From Leclercia adecarboxylata (GTDB taxonomy: Bacteria > Pseudomonadota > Gammaproteobacteria > Enterobacterales > Enterobacteriaceae): a DNA stretch of 64,000 nucleotides. Location of the stretch: NCBI GenBank assembly GCA_002360945.1, contig DERO01000005.1:1-64000 (forward strand). The letters are read 5' to 3'. The translations under genes and the position numbers were made by a program. Below, one piece after another: positions 10,931 to 23,524 of this stretch; position 1 is the first letter of the stretch; the number at the start of each line of letters is the position of its first letter. The notes under the pieces are model-generated. The model did not search any database. It was not told the origin of the DNA and saw only the letters and a program-made list of their open reading frames with translations.

Positions 10931-11944
10931 ATGACCACGATGCTGGAAGTGGCGAAGCGGGCAGGGGTCTCGAAAGCGACGGTTTCCCGGGTGCTTTCGG
11001 GCAATGGCTACGTGAGCCAGGAGACAAAAGACCGGGTTTTTCAGGCGATTGAGGAGAGCGGCTACCGTCCCAATTTACTGGCGCGCAACCTGGCGACGAA
11101 ACGCACGCAAACCCTCGGGCTGGTGGTGACCAACACCCTCTACCACGGGGTCTACTTCAGCGAGCTGCTGTTCCACGCCGCCAGAATGACCGAGGAGAGA
11201 GGGCGTCAGCTGATCCTCGCCGATGGCAAGCACAGCGCCGTCGAAGAGCGGGAGGCGATTCAGTATCTGCTCGATATGCGCTGCGATGCGATCATCATCT
11301 ACCCGCGTTTTCTCAGCGTCGATGAGATGGATGAGATCATCCAGAAGCACGAGCAGCCGGTGATGGTGCTTAACCGTCGCCTGCGCAAAAACAGCAGCCA
11401 CTGCGTCTGGTCAGATCATAAAGCCTCCAGCCAGGCGGCGGTGTCGACCCTTATCGAACAGGGCCATCACGACATCGCGTTTATTACCGGATCGCTGGAT
11501 TCCCCCACCGGGATTGAGCGTCTTTCCGGCTACAGGGACGCGCTGACCCAGCACCGGATCCCGCTGCGCGAATCGCTGATTGTCGAGGGCAAATGGACGC
11601 CGGCCAGCGGGGCGGCAGGGGTGGCGACTTTGCTGACGCGCGGCGAGAGCTTTACCGCGCTGGTGGCGAGCAACGACGACATGGCGATCGGCGCCATTAA
11701 GCAGCTCCACGACAGCGGGATCGCCGCGCCGGGGGCCGTTTCGGTGGTGGGGTTCGATGACATTGCGATGGCGCCGTACGTGGTGCCCGCGCTCTCCAGC
11801 GTGCGCGTGCCGGTGACGGAGATGGTGAAAGAGACCATCAGCCGCCTGATCTTCATGCTCGACGGCGGGGACTTTACCTTCCAGCAGACCTTTGCCGGAG
11901 AGCTGATCCTGCGTGATTCGGTGATCCCTGGTCCGCACCGCTAA
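10931..11944 (+). CDS. ascG: LacI-family repressor AscG
   Basis: AscG represses the divergent ascFB operon. The 337-residue product has an N-terminal lambda-like helix-turn-helix with TMLEVAKRAGVSKATVSRVL, the hinge-helix region (PNLLARNLATKRT) and a periplasmic-binding-protein-like sugar domain ending near GFDDIAMAPYVVPALSSV. The ATG at 10931 is chosen because it matches the E. coli start exactly; the open frame extends about 84 codons upstream across the operator, which cannot be coding. It ends against the convergent SgrR-like gene without a gap. Confidence 0.95.
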   Translation: MTTMLEVAKRAGVSKATVSRVLSGNGYVSQETKDRVFQAIEESGYRPNLLARNLATKRTQTLGLVVTNTLYHGVYFSELLFHAARMTEERGRQLILADGKHSAVEEREAIQYLLDMRCDAIIIYPRFLSVDEMDEIIQKHEQPVMVLNRRLRKNSSHCVWSDHKASSQAAVSTLIEQGHHDIAFITGSLDSPTGIERLSGYRDALTQHRIPLRESLIVEGKWTPASGAAGVATLLTRGESFTALVASNDDMAIGAIKQLHDSGIAAPGAVSVVGFDDIAMAPYVVPALSSVRVPVTEMVKETISRLIFMLDGGDFTFQQTFAGELILRDSVIPGPHR

Positions 11945-13597
11945 TCACAGTTCGGCGGCCGGGGGCAGCCAGGCGCGGGTAAAATCGAGCCAGCCGCCCG
12001 CGGTCAGGACCATATCCTGCACGTTTTCCAGGGCGTTGATCCGGTAGCGATAGTGGAACAGCGGCGTGCAGCGCCCCTCCGCCAGCAGACGCTGGAACAG
12101 GGCGTGCAGCCAGGCGTGAAAATGCGCTTCGCTGTCGCTGTTTTGCATCAGCTGCTGTTTGGCGGCTTCCCAGCCCGCTTCCCCCAGTGCCGTGGCCCAG
12201 GCCGGCTCATAGATAAACCACTCCGCCAGCGCAAACTCAGCCATTCCGGTCGCCAGATGATCCCCCAACAGCAGATCGGCATCCGCCAGCGTATCCGGGG
12301 CATACCAGCCGTCGCGATCCTTCCATTCGGTGTGCAGTTCACAGCCGTGCAGGTGTAGGCGTTGCCGCCAGACTTCAGCCAGCTCACGCAGTTCCGGCGT
12401 GTTGTAGCACACCAGCTTCAGCCGGGGCGGCAGGTCAATTTCAGCGGGCGCGGTCAGGGTCGGTACCTGCAGGCCGGGGAGGATTTCGGTGTGGATCTGC
12501 AGATCCTCGCGGCGGCCAAAGCACTGCTGGTTAAGGGTAAGGGCGCTCTGGCGCAGCCAGGTGGCCAGTGCTTTAGGCAATTTTGCATTGACCATCAGCC
12601 ATGTAAATCCGCCGCTGGTTGAGGTCACCGCCTCCTGCGGGGCGCTGCCTTTCCCGACCGTGATCCACGCCGGTTTATCGGCGACCGTGCCGGTGCGCCA
12701 GAACTCAATGGCGTGCAACAGCGGATGGGCGGCAAAGTACCAGGGCTGACGCTCGAGGCGCAGAAAATGCGAGTGGTGGCGGGCAATGGCGAACGGTCCG
12801 GCGCCAATTTCCACTTGCCGGGGATGCGGCAGGCGGCAGACAGGATGCGCAAGACGATGGGCCAGCAGAGCATCCGGGGCATGCAGATACACCGCCAGAC
12901 ACCAGGGGGCGACGAGGGTGACCGCGTCGATATGCAGCAGCCCGCTGTTGCGCGCCGGATCGGCCAGCAGCTGCTGCACCGCACTCAGAATATCGTCATC
13001 GCTCAGCGGCTGGCCGTTATGCCAGTGCGCGCCGCTGCGCAGGTAAAAATGCCAGCGCAGTCCATCCGCAGAGCAGGCCCAGTGGTGCGCCAGATCCGCT
13101 ACCGGCTGCGCCTGGCCCGGTTCATAACGGGTTAACCCGGCGTGAACCGCGCAGATGATATGCTGCTCGGCGCGTCGACGATGCAGCGCCGGATGCAGAG
13201 AGGTGAGCGGGCGATACCAGGGAATGCGCAGCGTCGGCTGATGCTTGAGCCATTTGCCGCCAAGAAACGGGGTGATGATGTGATGCAGGCTGGCCGGATC
13301 GCCGTCCGCCAGCTGCAGCGCGCTCTGATAATCCCCTTTCTCCAGACAGGCATGCATCAGCGGGGCGCTAAGTTCGCTGGTGGTCACCAGGCAGTGCAGA
13401 GTGGCACGATGTCCGCGCCCCGGCTGCGCCTTCCAGCTTAGCCAGCCGCTTTCTGCCAACTGGCGTAACAGCGTGCGGGCGTGACGTTCGCTGCACAGCG
13501 CCACCTCGGCCACCTCGGCAATGGTGGTGAGCCTGGCATTCAAACCGTAATGCACGGCGAGCCGCTGGTACTGGCGGATTTTCTGGATCTGGCGCAT
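11945..13597 (-). CDS. SgrR-family transcriptional regulator
   Basis: The 550-residue protein has the SgrR layout: an N-terminal winged helix DNA-binding domain (about 1-110, with ALCSERHARTLLRQLAESGWLSW) and a long C-terminal region like a family 5 solute-binding protein (HWACSADGLRWHFYLRSGAHWHNGQPL). E. coli SgrR senses sugar-phosphate stress and activates sgrS; this gene sits elsewhere and no sgrS/sgrT is visible beside it, so it is a paralogue with unknown ligand. The ATG at 13597 has AGGG 8 bases upstream; the in-frame extension to 13741 is translated REP DNA and is rejected. A 50-codon gene lies upstream on the same strand. Confidence 0.85.
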   Translation of the reverse strand: MRQIQKIRQYQRLAVHYGLNARLTTIAEVAEVALCSERHARTLLRQLAESGWLSWKAQPGRGHRATLHCLVTTSELSAPLMHACLEKGDYQSALQLADGDPASLHHIITPFLGGKWLKHQPTLRIPWYRPLTSLHPALHRRRAEQHIICAVHAGLTRYEPGQAQPVADLAHHWACSADGLRWHFYLRSGAHWHNGQPLSDDDILSAVQQLLADPARNSGLLHIDAVTLVAPWCLAVYLHAPDALLAHRLAHPVCRLPHPRQVEIGAGPFAIARHHSHFLRLERQPWYFAAHPLLHAIEFWRTGTVADKPAWITVGKGSAPQEAVTSTSGGFTWLMVNAKLPKALATWLRQSALTLNQQCFGRREDLQIHTEILPGLQVPTLTAPAEIDLPPRLKLVCYNTPELRELAEVWRQRLHLHGCELHTEWKDRDGWYAPDTLADADLLLGDHLATGMAEFALAEWFIYEPAWATALGEAGWEAAKQQLMQNSDSEAHFHAWLHALFQRLLAEGRCTPLFHYRYRINALENVQDMVLTAGGWLDFTRAWLPPAAEL

Positions 13598-13660
13598 GGC
13601 GGCATCCCTGACAAAGGCGTTGCGAAGAGTGTAGGGGTTTTTGCGGGATAATAAACGTTT

Positions 13661-13741
13661 TGCCGGGTGGCGCTTGCGCTTACCCGGCCTACGGGACCCT
13701 ACAAAACCGTAGGCCCGTGCAAGCGTAGCGCCGCCGGGCAA
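13661..13741. repeat. Pair of inverted REP elements (BIME)
   Basis: Two REP units in opposite orientation (13661-13694 and 13708-13741) are separated by about 13 bases. They lie between the 50-codon gene and the SgrR-like gene, both on the minus strand, and explain the false N-terminal extension of the latter. Confidence 0.85.
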
Positions 13742-13894
13742 TCAGCGCTTACTGACAGGTATCATAAGCTCGCGCAGGCGCTCGATGCGCGCTTCCGGGC
13801 TGAGATACAGCCAGCGAAATAAAATATGTTCATGCTTCTTCACCTGCCTGAACCAGGCAGCAAGATAGTTAAGTTCCTGGGTGAAGTTGTTCAT
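13742..13894 (-). CDS. Small hypothetical protein, 50 residues
   Basis: This short gene encodes a 50-residue protein starting MNNFTQELNYLAAWFRQVKK and ending LRELMIPVSKR. It has a GGAG Shine-Dalgarno sequence 7 bases before the ATG. The composition is amphipathic and basic with aromatic residues and no clear membrane segment. It is on the same strand as, and 5' to, the SgrR-like gene, with a REP pair between. I do not recognise the family. A role as a small partner or target of the regulator is only a guess; a chance open frame is possible but less likely given the ribosome site. Confidence 0.6.
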   Translation of the reverse strand: MNNFTQELNYLAAWFRQVKKHEHILFRWLYLSPEARIERLRELMIPVSKR

Positions 13895-13981
13895 TGGCGG
13901 TCTCCGGCTGATGAGTACCGCAACAGAGTAGGCCGCAAAAAGGGATTAAAACAGGACCGGGTTTAGCAGCTGTTCCGCATT

Positions 13982-14006
13982 AAAAAAGCCCCGGGGCGCC
14001 GGGGCT
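13982..14006 (-). terminator. Rho-independent terminator of norVW
   Basis: On the minus strand AGCCCCGG-CGCC-CCGGGGCT is followed by TTTTTA. This is a strong intrinsic terminator about 50 bases after the norW stop and before the 50-codon gene. Confidence 0.9.
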
Positions 14007-14058
14007 GCGAAAGGCAAAATCGGACAAGCATACAACGAGTAGAGCAAGAGTTTGAGGG

Positions 14059-15192
14059 TTAAACGGGTAATGATTTCAGCAGGGCAAAGGCCTCCTTCAT
14101 GCGATCTTCACTGACCACGAAGGCGCGCAAATTGCCCTCGCTGTCGGCGCCTTTCGCCACCATTCCCTGAGGTTCGATGGCGATCTGCCAGTTCAGATCC
14201 TGACGCTGGGTTTCGCCTGCCAGGTGCAATGGCAGTTCCGGCGTTTTGACCTTCACCAGCATCGCAGGCAGTTTCAACGGGGTATTGCCCCCGAGCAGGT
14301 TCTTCGCCAGATACATGGCGCTTAACTGGATCGGCTGCAGGAACGGCAGCACCTGACCGTTGATTTCGGCGCAGTCGCCCAGGGCATAGATATCCGGCTG
14401 CGTGGTTTGCAGATAGCTGTCGACCTTCACGCCGCGGTGGGTTTCTGCACCCGCACGCTGGGCCAGCCCGATTTCCGGACGCAGGCCGGTGGCGGCAATC
14501 ACCACATCGACTTCAATGCAGCGGTCTCTGTCCAGCAGGGCGCAGATGCCGGTATCGGTTTTGGTCAGGCTTTTCAGCTGGGATTTCAGCTGCAGATGCA
14601 CGCCCATATCGGTCAGTCGGTGTTGTAAGCGACTGCTTACTTCGGCTGGCATCAGTGCTGACAGAATGCTGGCGGAGTGGTCAACCAGGGTGACCGCTTT
14701 CCCGGCCCGGCAAAAATCCATCGCCAGTTCGCTGCCGATAAGCCCCGCGCCAACAATCATCACCCTTTTAGCGTCACGCAGCGTGGTTTCACAGGCCCGG
14801 TACTCCATCTGGCTGTTGAGGGTCAGCATCAGCTCGCGGCCCGGAACCGGCGGCACAAAGGCCGAGGCTCCGGTGGCCAGTACCAGTTTGTCATACGACC
14901 ACTGCTGGTCTTTCGCTTTGACCACGTGCGCTGCGGCATCGATGTCGGTGACCCAGCTGTAGGGGAACAGGCGCAGGTTAAACTGTTCGGCAAACTCCCC
15001 CGCCGTCTGGCGGGTGAGGTCGTCGGCGTGCTGACTCTGGCTAATAACGTGGCTTAAGTCCGGCTTGTTGTACTCATCCATGCTGTCCGCGGCGATCAGC
15101 GTCAGCGGGACGTTTGCATCCTGTTTACGGATATTTTTTACCAGCTGGCGGGCGGCGAAGCCCGAGCCGATAATCACGATACCCTGGCTCAT
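14059..15192 (-). CDS. norW: NADH:flavorubredoxin reductase NorW
   Basis: NorW passes electrons from NADH to the rubredoxin domain of NorV for anaerobic nitric oxide reduction in the cytoplasm. The 377-residue flavoprotein has an N-terminal FAD-binding [16 protein letters not shown], a second NAD-binding Rossmann motif [14 protein letters not shown], and a FAD-binding [11 protein letters not shown] near the C-terminal third. The start overlaps the norV stop by four bases (ATGA), so the two are translationally coupled. The operon ends at the terminator 13982-14006. Confidence 0.97.
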   Translation of the reverse strand: MSQGIVIIGSGFAARQLVKNIRKQDANVPLTLIAADSMDEYNKPDLSHVISQSQHADDLTRQTAGEFAEQFNLRLFPYSWVTDIDAAAHVVKAKDQQWSYDKLVLATGASAFVPPVPGRELMLTLNSQMEYRACETTLRDAKRVMIVGAGLIGSELAMDFCRAGKAVTLVDHSASILSALMPAEVSSRLQHRLTDMGVHLQLKSQLKSLTKTDTGICALLDRDRCIEVDVVIAATGLRPEIGLAQRAGAETHRGVKVDSYLQTTQPDIYALGDCAEINGQVLPFLQPIQLSAMYLAKNLLGGNTPLKLPAMLVKVKTPELPLHLAGETQRQDLNWQIAIEPQGMVAKGADSEGNLRAFVVSEDRMKEAFALLKSLPV

Positions 15193-16637
15193 TTTGCCTC
15201 CGATGCCAGTTCGTCAAAGACGTCTTTACCGAGGGAACATTCCGGGCAGAGGAAGTTATCCGGCACGTCACTCCACGGTGTGCCTGGGGCGACATCCTGC
15301 AGCGGTTCGCCGAGGGCCGGATCGTAGATCCACTGGCAGACGCTGCACTGCATGCAAGGGCCGAGGTCGGCGGCTGCCGCTTCTGCATCGGTGCTGGCTT
15401 CCTGCTCAGGTGCGGCTTTAGCGGTCGCTTCCGGCAGCGGAGCGAGCGCCCACTGACGTGCAATGTCGCGGCCGTGCTGACGGCAGACTTCCAGCGCATC
15501 CAGATCCGGACGCCATTTCGCCTTCAGGCTCATCGACATCTCAAAGCCCGCATCCTGCAGACGGGTAGAGAGACGGTCGACCGCGCCGCCGCTCCAGCCG
15601 TGGGAGCCGAAGGCGCTGGCGCGTTTGTTGCGGAAGCGCAGGCCGGTCATCTCTTCCACCAGGCCGGCAATTTTCGGCATCATCACGTTGTTCATGGTGG
15701 AGGTGCCCACCAGCACGCCTTTGGAGCGGAAGACGTTGGTCAGAATGTCGTTCTTGTCGCTGCGTGCCACGTTAAAGATTTTCACCGCCACGTTCGGGTC
15801 CACTTCGTTGATGCCCTGGGCAATCGCGTCGGCCATCATGCGGGTGTTGTTGGACATGGTGTCGTAGAAGATAGTGATGCGATCTTCCTGATAGTCCGCT
15901 GCCCATTTCAGGTACTGCTCGACGATCTGGGTTGGGTTCTCGCGCCATACCACCCCGTGAGAGGTTGCAATCATATCCACCGGCAGGTTGAAGCCGAGGA
16001 TTTCGGTAATTTTTGGCGTGACCAAACGGCTGAACGGGGTCAGGATGTTGGCGTAGTAGCGCTGGCACTGCTCGTACAGCTCGGCCTGATCCACTTCGTC
16101 ATTGAACAGACGTTCGTCGCAGTAGTGCTGGCCGAAGGCGTCGTTACTGAACAGCACGGCGTCGCCGGTCATGTAGGTCATCATGCTATCAGGCCAGTGC
16201 AGCATCGGGGTTTCAACGAAGATCAGCTGTTTGCCGTTGCCGATATCCAGTGAGTCACCGGTTTTCACCACGTTGAAATTCCACTCCGGATGGTGGTGGT
16301 GACCATTGATGGAGTCGATGGCGTTATTGGTGCAGTAGATCGGGGTGTCCGGGATGCAGGACATCAGCTCGGTCAGGGCACCGGCATGATCTTCTTCAGC
16401 ATGGTTAATGATGATGTAGTCGATATCGGCCAGGTCAATTTCACTGCGCAGGTTTTGCACGAACTCACGGCTGAACTTATGATCGACGGTATCGATCAGG
16501 ACGTTTTTCTCTTCCCGGATGAGATAGCTGTTGTAGCTGCTGCCGCGCAGCGTTTTGTACTCTGTTCCGTGAAAATCACGTACTTCCCAGTCACGTTGAC
16601 CAACCCAATGAATATTGTTTTTAACCAGAATAGACAT
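15189..16637 (-). CDS. norV: Anaerobic nitric oxide reductase flavorubredoxin NorV
   Basis: NorV reduces NO to N2O under anaerobic conditions. The 482-residue protein contains a metallo-beta-lactamase-like di-iron domain ([11 protein letters not shown] gives the H-x-E-x-D-H ligands; further ligands in [12 protein letters not shown] and ATSHGVVW), a flavodoxin FMN domain (about 255-395), and a C-terminal rubredoxin with [10 protein letters not shown] and FLCPECS cysteine pairs. It is the first gene of norVW and has a sigma-54 promoter and NorR boxes upstream. All key metal ligands are present. Confidence 0.98.
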   Translation of the reverse strand: MSILVKNNIHWVGQRDWEVRDFHGTEYKTLRGSSYNSYLIREEKNVLIDTVDHKFSREFVQNLRSEIDLADIDYIIINHAEEDHAGALTELMSCIPDTPIYCTNNAIDSINGHHHHPEWNFNVVKTGDSLDIGNGKQLIFVETPMLHWPDSMMTYMTGDAVLFSNDAFGQHYCDERLFNDEVDQAELYEQCQRYYANILTPFSRLVTPKITEILGFNLPVDMIATSHGVVWRENPTQIVEQYLKWAADYQEDRITIFYDTMSNNTRMMADAIAQGINEVDPNVAVKIFNVARSDKNDILTNVFRSKGVLVGTSTMNNVMMPKIAGLVEEMTGLRFRNKRASAFGSHGWSGGAVDRLSTRLQDAGFEMSMSLKAKWRPDLDALEVCRQHGRDIARQWALAPLPEATAKAAPEQEASTDAEAAAADLGPCMQCSVCQWIYDPALGEPLQDVAPGTPWSDVPDNFLCPECSLGKDVFDELASEAK

Positions 16638-16687
16638 AGCAACCTCAACTTAATACAGCGAAATTAAACGAAAGATGTAATGGTAAT

Positions 16688-16703
16688 TGCAGGTTGTGTG
16701 CCA
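16688..16703 (-). promoter_or_regulatory. Sigma-54 promoter of norVW
   Basis: The minus-strand sequence TGGCACACAACCTGCA has the -24 GG and -12 GC elements with correct spacing for sigma-54. It is about 50 bases before the norV start and downstream of the NorR boxes. Confidence 0.9.
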
Positions 16704-16758
16704 ACTTTTTAATGTCTTGATTTAAAAGGTTTTATAAAATAATAACCCTTAAAGAGTA

Positions 16759-16814
16759 GTCAATTTGACTGTCATTGATATAGTCAATATGACATGATGC
16801 ATTGTCAAAATGAC
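16759..16814. promoter_or_regulatory. Three NorR enhancer boxes
   Basis: Three copies of the GT-N7-AC NorR site are present: GTCAATTTGAC at 16759-16769, GTCAATATGAC at 16783-16793 and GTCAAAATGAC at 16804-16814. Spacing of 24 and 21 bases between starts puts them on nearly the same DNA face. Hexamer assembly at three sites is the known norV activation scheme; overlap with the norR leader also fits autorepression. Confidence 0.92.
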
Positions 16815-16826
16815 AGCGAGGCGCGA

Positions 16827-18337
<1,511 letters not shown>

Positions 18338-18341
<4 letters not shown>

Positions 18342-19303
18342 ATAATGCCTGCCTGATAGAAATCCTGCAGGTTGATGGCACCGCACAGGCGGCCAGACTC
18401 GTCTACCACCGGGGCGGCGGTGATTTTGCGCTTCAGCAGCAGCTCTTTGGCTTCGATGGCGCGGCTGTCGGCCTTCAGCGTCAGGCCGCCGGTGGTCATG
18501 GCGCTGCTGACGTTCACCTCCAGCTTGCCGCCGCCCACCAGCCAGCGACGCAGGTCGCCGTCGGTAAAGACCCCTTTCACCTGGCGGTCGTCATCGCAAA
18601 CCGCCACCAGACCCAGCCCGGTACGGCTCAGCTCCAGCATTGCCTCCATCACGCTGGCGTTCAGCTTCACCTGCGGGGTGGCCTCGTCGGTGCGCATCAG
18701 GTGGTGCACTTTATTCAGCAGGCGCGCGCCCAAGGCACCGGCAGGGTGGGAGCGGGCAAAATCTTCTTCATTAAAACCGCGGGCCTGCATCACCGCCATC
18801 GCCAGCGCATCGCCCATCATCAGGGTATTCACGGTGCTGGAGGTCGGGGCAAGGTGCATCGGGCAGGCTTCGCGCTCCACCGAAATATCCAGCGTGGCTT
18901 TGGCGGCCAGTGCCAGCGGCGAGCGGGATTTGCCGGTCATCGCCAGCAGGGCGACCGATTTTTCCTGCAGGCGGGGCAGGATCAGATCCAGCTCTTTCGC
19001 CGAGCCGGAGTAGGAGATAAACAGCAGCACGTCGCGACTTTCGATCATCCCGAGGTCGCCGTGCAGGGCTTCCGCCGGATGGACGAAAAAGGCCGGGGTG
19101 CCGGTGCTGGCCAGGGTTGCGGCAATCTTTTTGCCGATATGCCCGGACTTGCCGATCCCCGCGACAATCACTTTGCCTTCGCACTGAATAATGGTGTTTG
19201 CCGCCCGTACGAAATCCTCTCCCAGACGGTCCGGCAGGCGGCTGGCCTCCTGCAATTCGAGCATCAGGGTTTGGCGACCCGCGTTTAACAGAAATTCACT
19301 CAT
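18338..19303 (-). CDS. gutQ: Arabinose 5-phosphate isomerase GutQ
   Basis: GutQ interconverts D-ribulose 5-phosphate and D-arabinose 5-phosphate, a KDO precursor; it is the glucitol-operon paralogue of KdsD. The 321-residue protein has an N-terminal SIS sugar-isomerase domain ([32 protein letters not shown]) and two C-terminal CBS domains (about 205-321). It starts inside the end of srlR with an eight-base overlap and is the last gene of the srl operon. Its end overlaps the convergent norR stop, so no terminator separates the two. Confidence 0.95.
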
Positions 19304-20069
19304 CTCGCTCTCCGGTTACAATCACTTCGATTCCTTTCTCTTCCAGCGCTTTTTTGAACGCCGGATCGATACCCGCGTCGGTGATCAGCTTATCGACGCT
19401 CTCAAGGCTGCAGACAATGTTCGGGCTTTTACGGCCAAACTTCGACGAGTCGGCCATCAGGATCACTTCCCGGGCCGCATTGCACATCGCTTTGCTGACG
19501 CTGAATACCTCGTTGAAGGTGGTGACGCCCGCGTTGAGATCGATGCCGTCGGTGCCCATAAACAGCCGGTCAAAGCTGAAATGGTCGAAGGCGTTCTCCG
19601 CCAGCTGGCCGTGAAACGAGGCTGATTTTTTACGGAAGGTGCCGCCAGGCATCAGGATGGTTTGTTCGTTGTCGAATTCGGACAGGGCGTTGACGATATG
19701 CAGGCTGTTGGTCATCACCGTGATGTTATTGAAGCGGCTCAGCATCGGCACCATCTGCAGCACCGTACTGCCCGCGTCGAGGATGATGGAGTCGCCGTCA
19801 TGGATATACTTGACCGCCGCCTCAGCAATTAACGCCTTCTGGTGGGTGTTGATCAGCGTCTTGTGATCGATGGGCGGATCGGCTTCGTCCTTATTGAGCA
19901 CCACGCCGCCATAGGTGCGGATCACCGCCCCGGAATTCTCCAGGATCACCAGATCCTTGCGGATGGTGGTGCCGGTGGTGTCAAAGTAGTGGGCCAGATC
20001 CTCAACCGAACATTTTCCTTGGCTTTGCAGGTGGTCGAGAATGGCCGCCTGCCGCTGACGGGGTTTCAT
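19296..20069 (-). CDS. srlR: DeoR-family glucitol repressor SrlR
   Basis: SrlR (GutR) represses the glucitol operon. The 257-residue protein has an N-terminal DeoR winged helix ([39 protein letters not shown]) and a C-terminal sugar-phosphate sensor domain of the ribose-5-phosphate isomerase-like fold with [11 protein letters not shown] and FMGTDGIDL motifs. It lies within the operon it controls, after gutM and overlapping gutQ, as in E. coli. Confidence 0.96.
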   Translation of the reverse strand: MKPRQRQAAILDHLQSQGKCSVEDLAHYFDTTGTTIRKDLVILENSGAVIRTYGGVVLNKDEADPPIDHKTLINTHQKALIAEAAVKYIHDGDSIILDAGSTVLQMVPMLSRFNNITVMTNSLHIVNALSEFDNEQTILMPGGTFRKKSASFHGQLAENAFDHFSFDRLFMGTDGIDLNAGVTTFNEVFSVSKAMCNAAREVILMADSSKFGRKSPNIVCSLESVDKLITDAGIDPAFKKALEEKGIEVIVTGERDE

Positions 20070-20132
20070 AGGCGTTGCGTTCCTCAGGTTGCGAAATGAT
20101 AATTTCGCAAGCTTATAGCGTTCACATCGAAA

Positions 20133-20492
20133 TTATCCATGTTTCAATTTAAGCGCTAATGATAGTGCATCCTGACAGAGCGAATCATTGGGAAAGATCA
20201 CATCGGGCTCTAATTCCTGCAGCGCGGTGCCGTTAATTGCTGCAATTTTCACCGGTCGGGCAAAGACCGTCAGCCCGCGCATCATCAATGAGTCGCAGAC
20301 CCGGTGATTGTCGTCCAGCGCAATGGCGACAATCACCCGCGGTTTGAAGCGCCCTCCGGAGCGGCCCACGCCGACGCGGCCTTTCTGGCAGAGGGCGTCG
20401 AAGGCGCGGTTAAAGCGGTGGATTTGCCAGCCGCCGAGTGCCAGCTGGCACAGCCAGGCGATAACGGCGACGGTGATTAGCGTAGTAACCAT
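20133..20492 (-). CDS. gutM: Glucitol operon activator GutM
   Basis: GutM (SrlM) is an accessory activator of the srl operon in E. coli. The 119-residue product starts with a hydrophobic segment (VTTLITVAVIAWLCQLALGGWQ) that looks like a membrane anchor, followed by a soluble domain with RVIVAIALDDNHRVCDSLMMRGLTVFARP. How a protein with an N-terminal membrane segment activates transcription is unclear from sequence. It follows a REP element after srlD, which may reduce read-through. Confidence 0.93.
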   Translation of the reverse strand: MVTTLITVAVIAWLCQLALGGWQIHRFNRAFDALCQKGRVGVGRSGGRFKPRVIVAIALDDNHRVCDSLMMRGLTVFARPVKIAAINGTALQELEPDVIFPNDSLCQDALSLALKLKHG

Positions 20493-20510
20493 GTGTAACT
20501 CCTGTGGAAT

Positions 20511-20542
20511 TGCCGGGCGGCGCTGCGCTTGCCCGGCCTACG
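20511..20542. repeat. REP element between gutM and srlD
   Basis: TGCCGGGCGGCGCTGCGCTT followed by GCCCGGCCTACGG forms a REP palindrome in the intercistronic gap. It may stabilise the upstream srlAEBD message against 3' decay. Confidence 0.8.
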
Positions 20543-20565
20543 GTTTGAGGGGGGTTAACCCACAA

Positions 20566-21345
20566 TCAGAACATCACCTGCCCGCCGGTGATATTGATCG
20601 ACTGCCCGGTGCAGTAGGAGGCTTTCGGGCTGGCATAAAACAGCAGCATATTCAGCACGTCCTGGTAGTCGCACCCGCGCTTCAGCGGCACTTTATCGAT
20701 GTAATACTGCTCCACCTGGTCTGCCTCGATGCCCAGCTTGGTGGCGTACTGCGGCAGCAGGGACTGGAACATCGGCGACTTCAGCAGGTTGCCGAGCATC
20801 AGCGAGTGCACGGTAATGCCGTACTCCGCCAGATCCAGCGCCAGAGACTGGGTCAGCCCCACGCCGCCGAACTTGGCCGCGCTGTAGCCGGAGTTGTGCT
20901 TGCTGCCCACCTTGCCGGATTTGGAGTTGATCTGAATGATGCGCCCGGCGATGCCGTCGCGGATCATCAGGCGCGAGAACTCCCGGGCGCAGAGGAAATA
21001 GCCCACCAGGTTCACCTGCAACGAGCGGTCGAAATCCCCCAGCTCCACGTCGCTGATAAACGCCGCTTTGGCGATCCCGGCGCTGTACACCAGCAGGTCG
21101 ACGCGGCCAAAGATCTCATTCACCCCGTGCGACAGCGCCATCACGCTCTGCTCGCTGGTGGCGTCGGCACCAAAGCCATACGCCTTGCCTTCGCCAAACT
21201 CCTGGTTGATCTCGCTGGCGACCCGGGCGGCTTTTTCGCTCTGAATGTCCACCACCGCCACGCGATACCCTTCTGCGGCCAGCCCGCGGCAGAGATATTC
21301 CCCTAAGGTTTGTCCCCCGCCAATGACAACTGCAACCTGTTCCAT
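20566..21345 (-). CDS. srlD: Sorbitol-6-phosphate 2-dehydrogenase SrlD
   Basis: SrlD oxidises D-glucitol 6-phosphate to fructose 6-phosphate with NAD+, feeding glycolysis. The 259-residue short-chain dehydrogenase has the N-terminal cofactor-binding stretch VAVVIGGGQTLGEYL and the catalytic Tyr-x-x-x-Lys in SGYSAAKFG with an upstream Ser in INSKSGKVGS. It follows srlB after 15 bases and has an AGGAGAG ribosome site. Length equals the E. coli enzyme. Confidence 0.97.
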   Translation of the reverse strand: MEQVAVVIGGGQTLGEYLCRGLAAEGYRVAVVDIQSEKAARVASEINQEFGEGKAYGFGADATSEQSVMALSHGVNEIFGRVDLLVYSAGIAKAAFISDVELGDFDRSLQVNLVGYFLCAREFSRLMIRDGIAGRIIQINSKSGKVGSKHNSGYSAAKFGGVGLTQSLALDLAEYGITVHSLMLGNLLKSPMFQSLLPQYATKLGIEADQVEQYYIDKVPLKRGCDYQDVLNMLLFYASPKASYCTGQSINITGGQVMF

Positions 21346-21360
21346 GTTTCTCTCCTTTAA

Positions 21361-21726
21361 TTACGCCACAAATTTCAGTACACAACCGGCCATCACCGCC
21401 TGCGGAACCGGCCCGGCAACGTGCACGGTGCCCGGGTATTCCGCTGCGGTCTGGCCATCAAAACGCAGGGTGATATGCCCCAGCTCGCGCAGGTTCTGCT
21501 CCGCGACATCGCCTACTGCCGTCACCGGATAGCGCGCGTCGCCCAGCGTGAGCTGGCTGCCAGGCCGTAGCTCGCCGCTCAGTTCGCCGTGGCAGTGGAT
21601 AAAACAGAACTCCTCGATATCCGCCGGGGCCCCTTCACGGAAGGTAATCAGCATCTGGTCGCTCAGCGCATCCGCGGCGCTCTGGCCGATGCAGGTAATG
21701 GTGGTCTGGTAAATCACGGTCATCAC
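21361..21726 (-). CDS. srlB: PTS glucitol EIIA component SrlB
   Basis: SrlB receives phosphate from HPr and passes it to SrlE during glucitol import. The 121-residue cytoplasmic protein belongs to the glucitol-specific EIIA family, with the candidate active His in FCFIHCHGELSGEL and PGSQLTLGDARYPVTAVG following. It lies between srlE and srlD with short gaps. Confidence 0.95.
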   Translation of the reverse strand: MMTVIYQTTITCIGQSAADALSDQMLITFREGAPADIEEFCFIHCHGELSGELRPGSQLTLGDARYPVTAVGDVAEQNLRELGHITLRFDGQTAAEYPGTVHVAGPVPQAVMAGCVLKFVA

Positions 21727-21735
21727 GAAGTCCTC

Positions 21736-23524
<1,789 letters not shown>

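Noticed and set aside
13598..13741. N-terminal extension of the SgrR-like protein by 48 residues
   Set aside because: The extension is translated REP sequence; a better start with AGGG lies at 13597.
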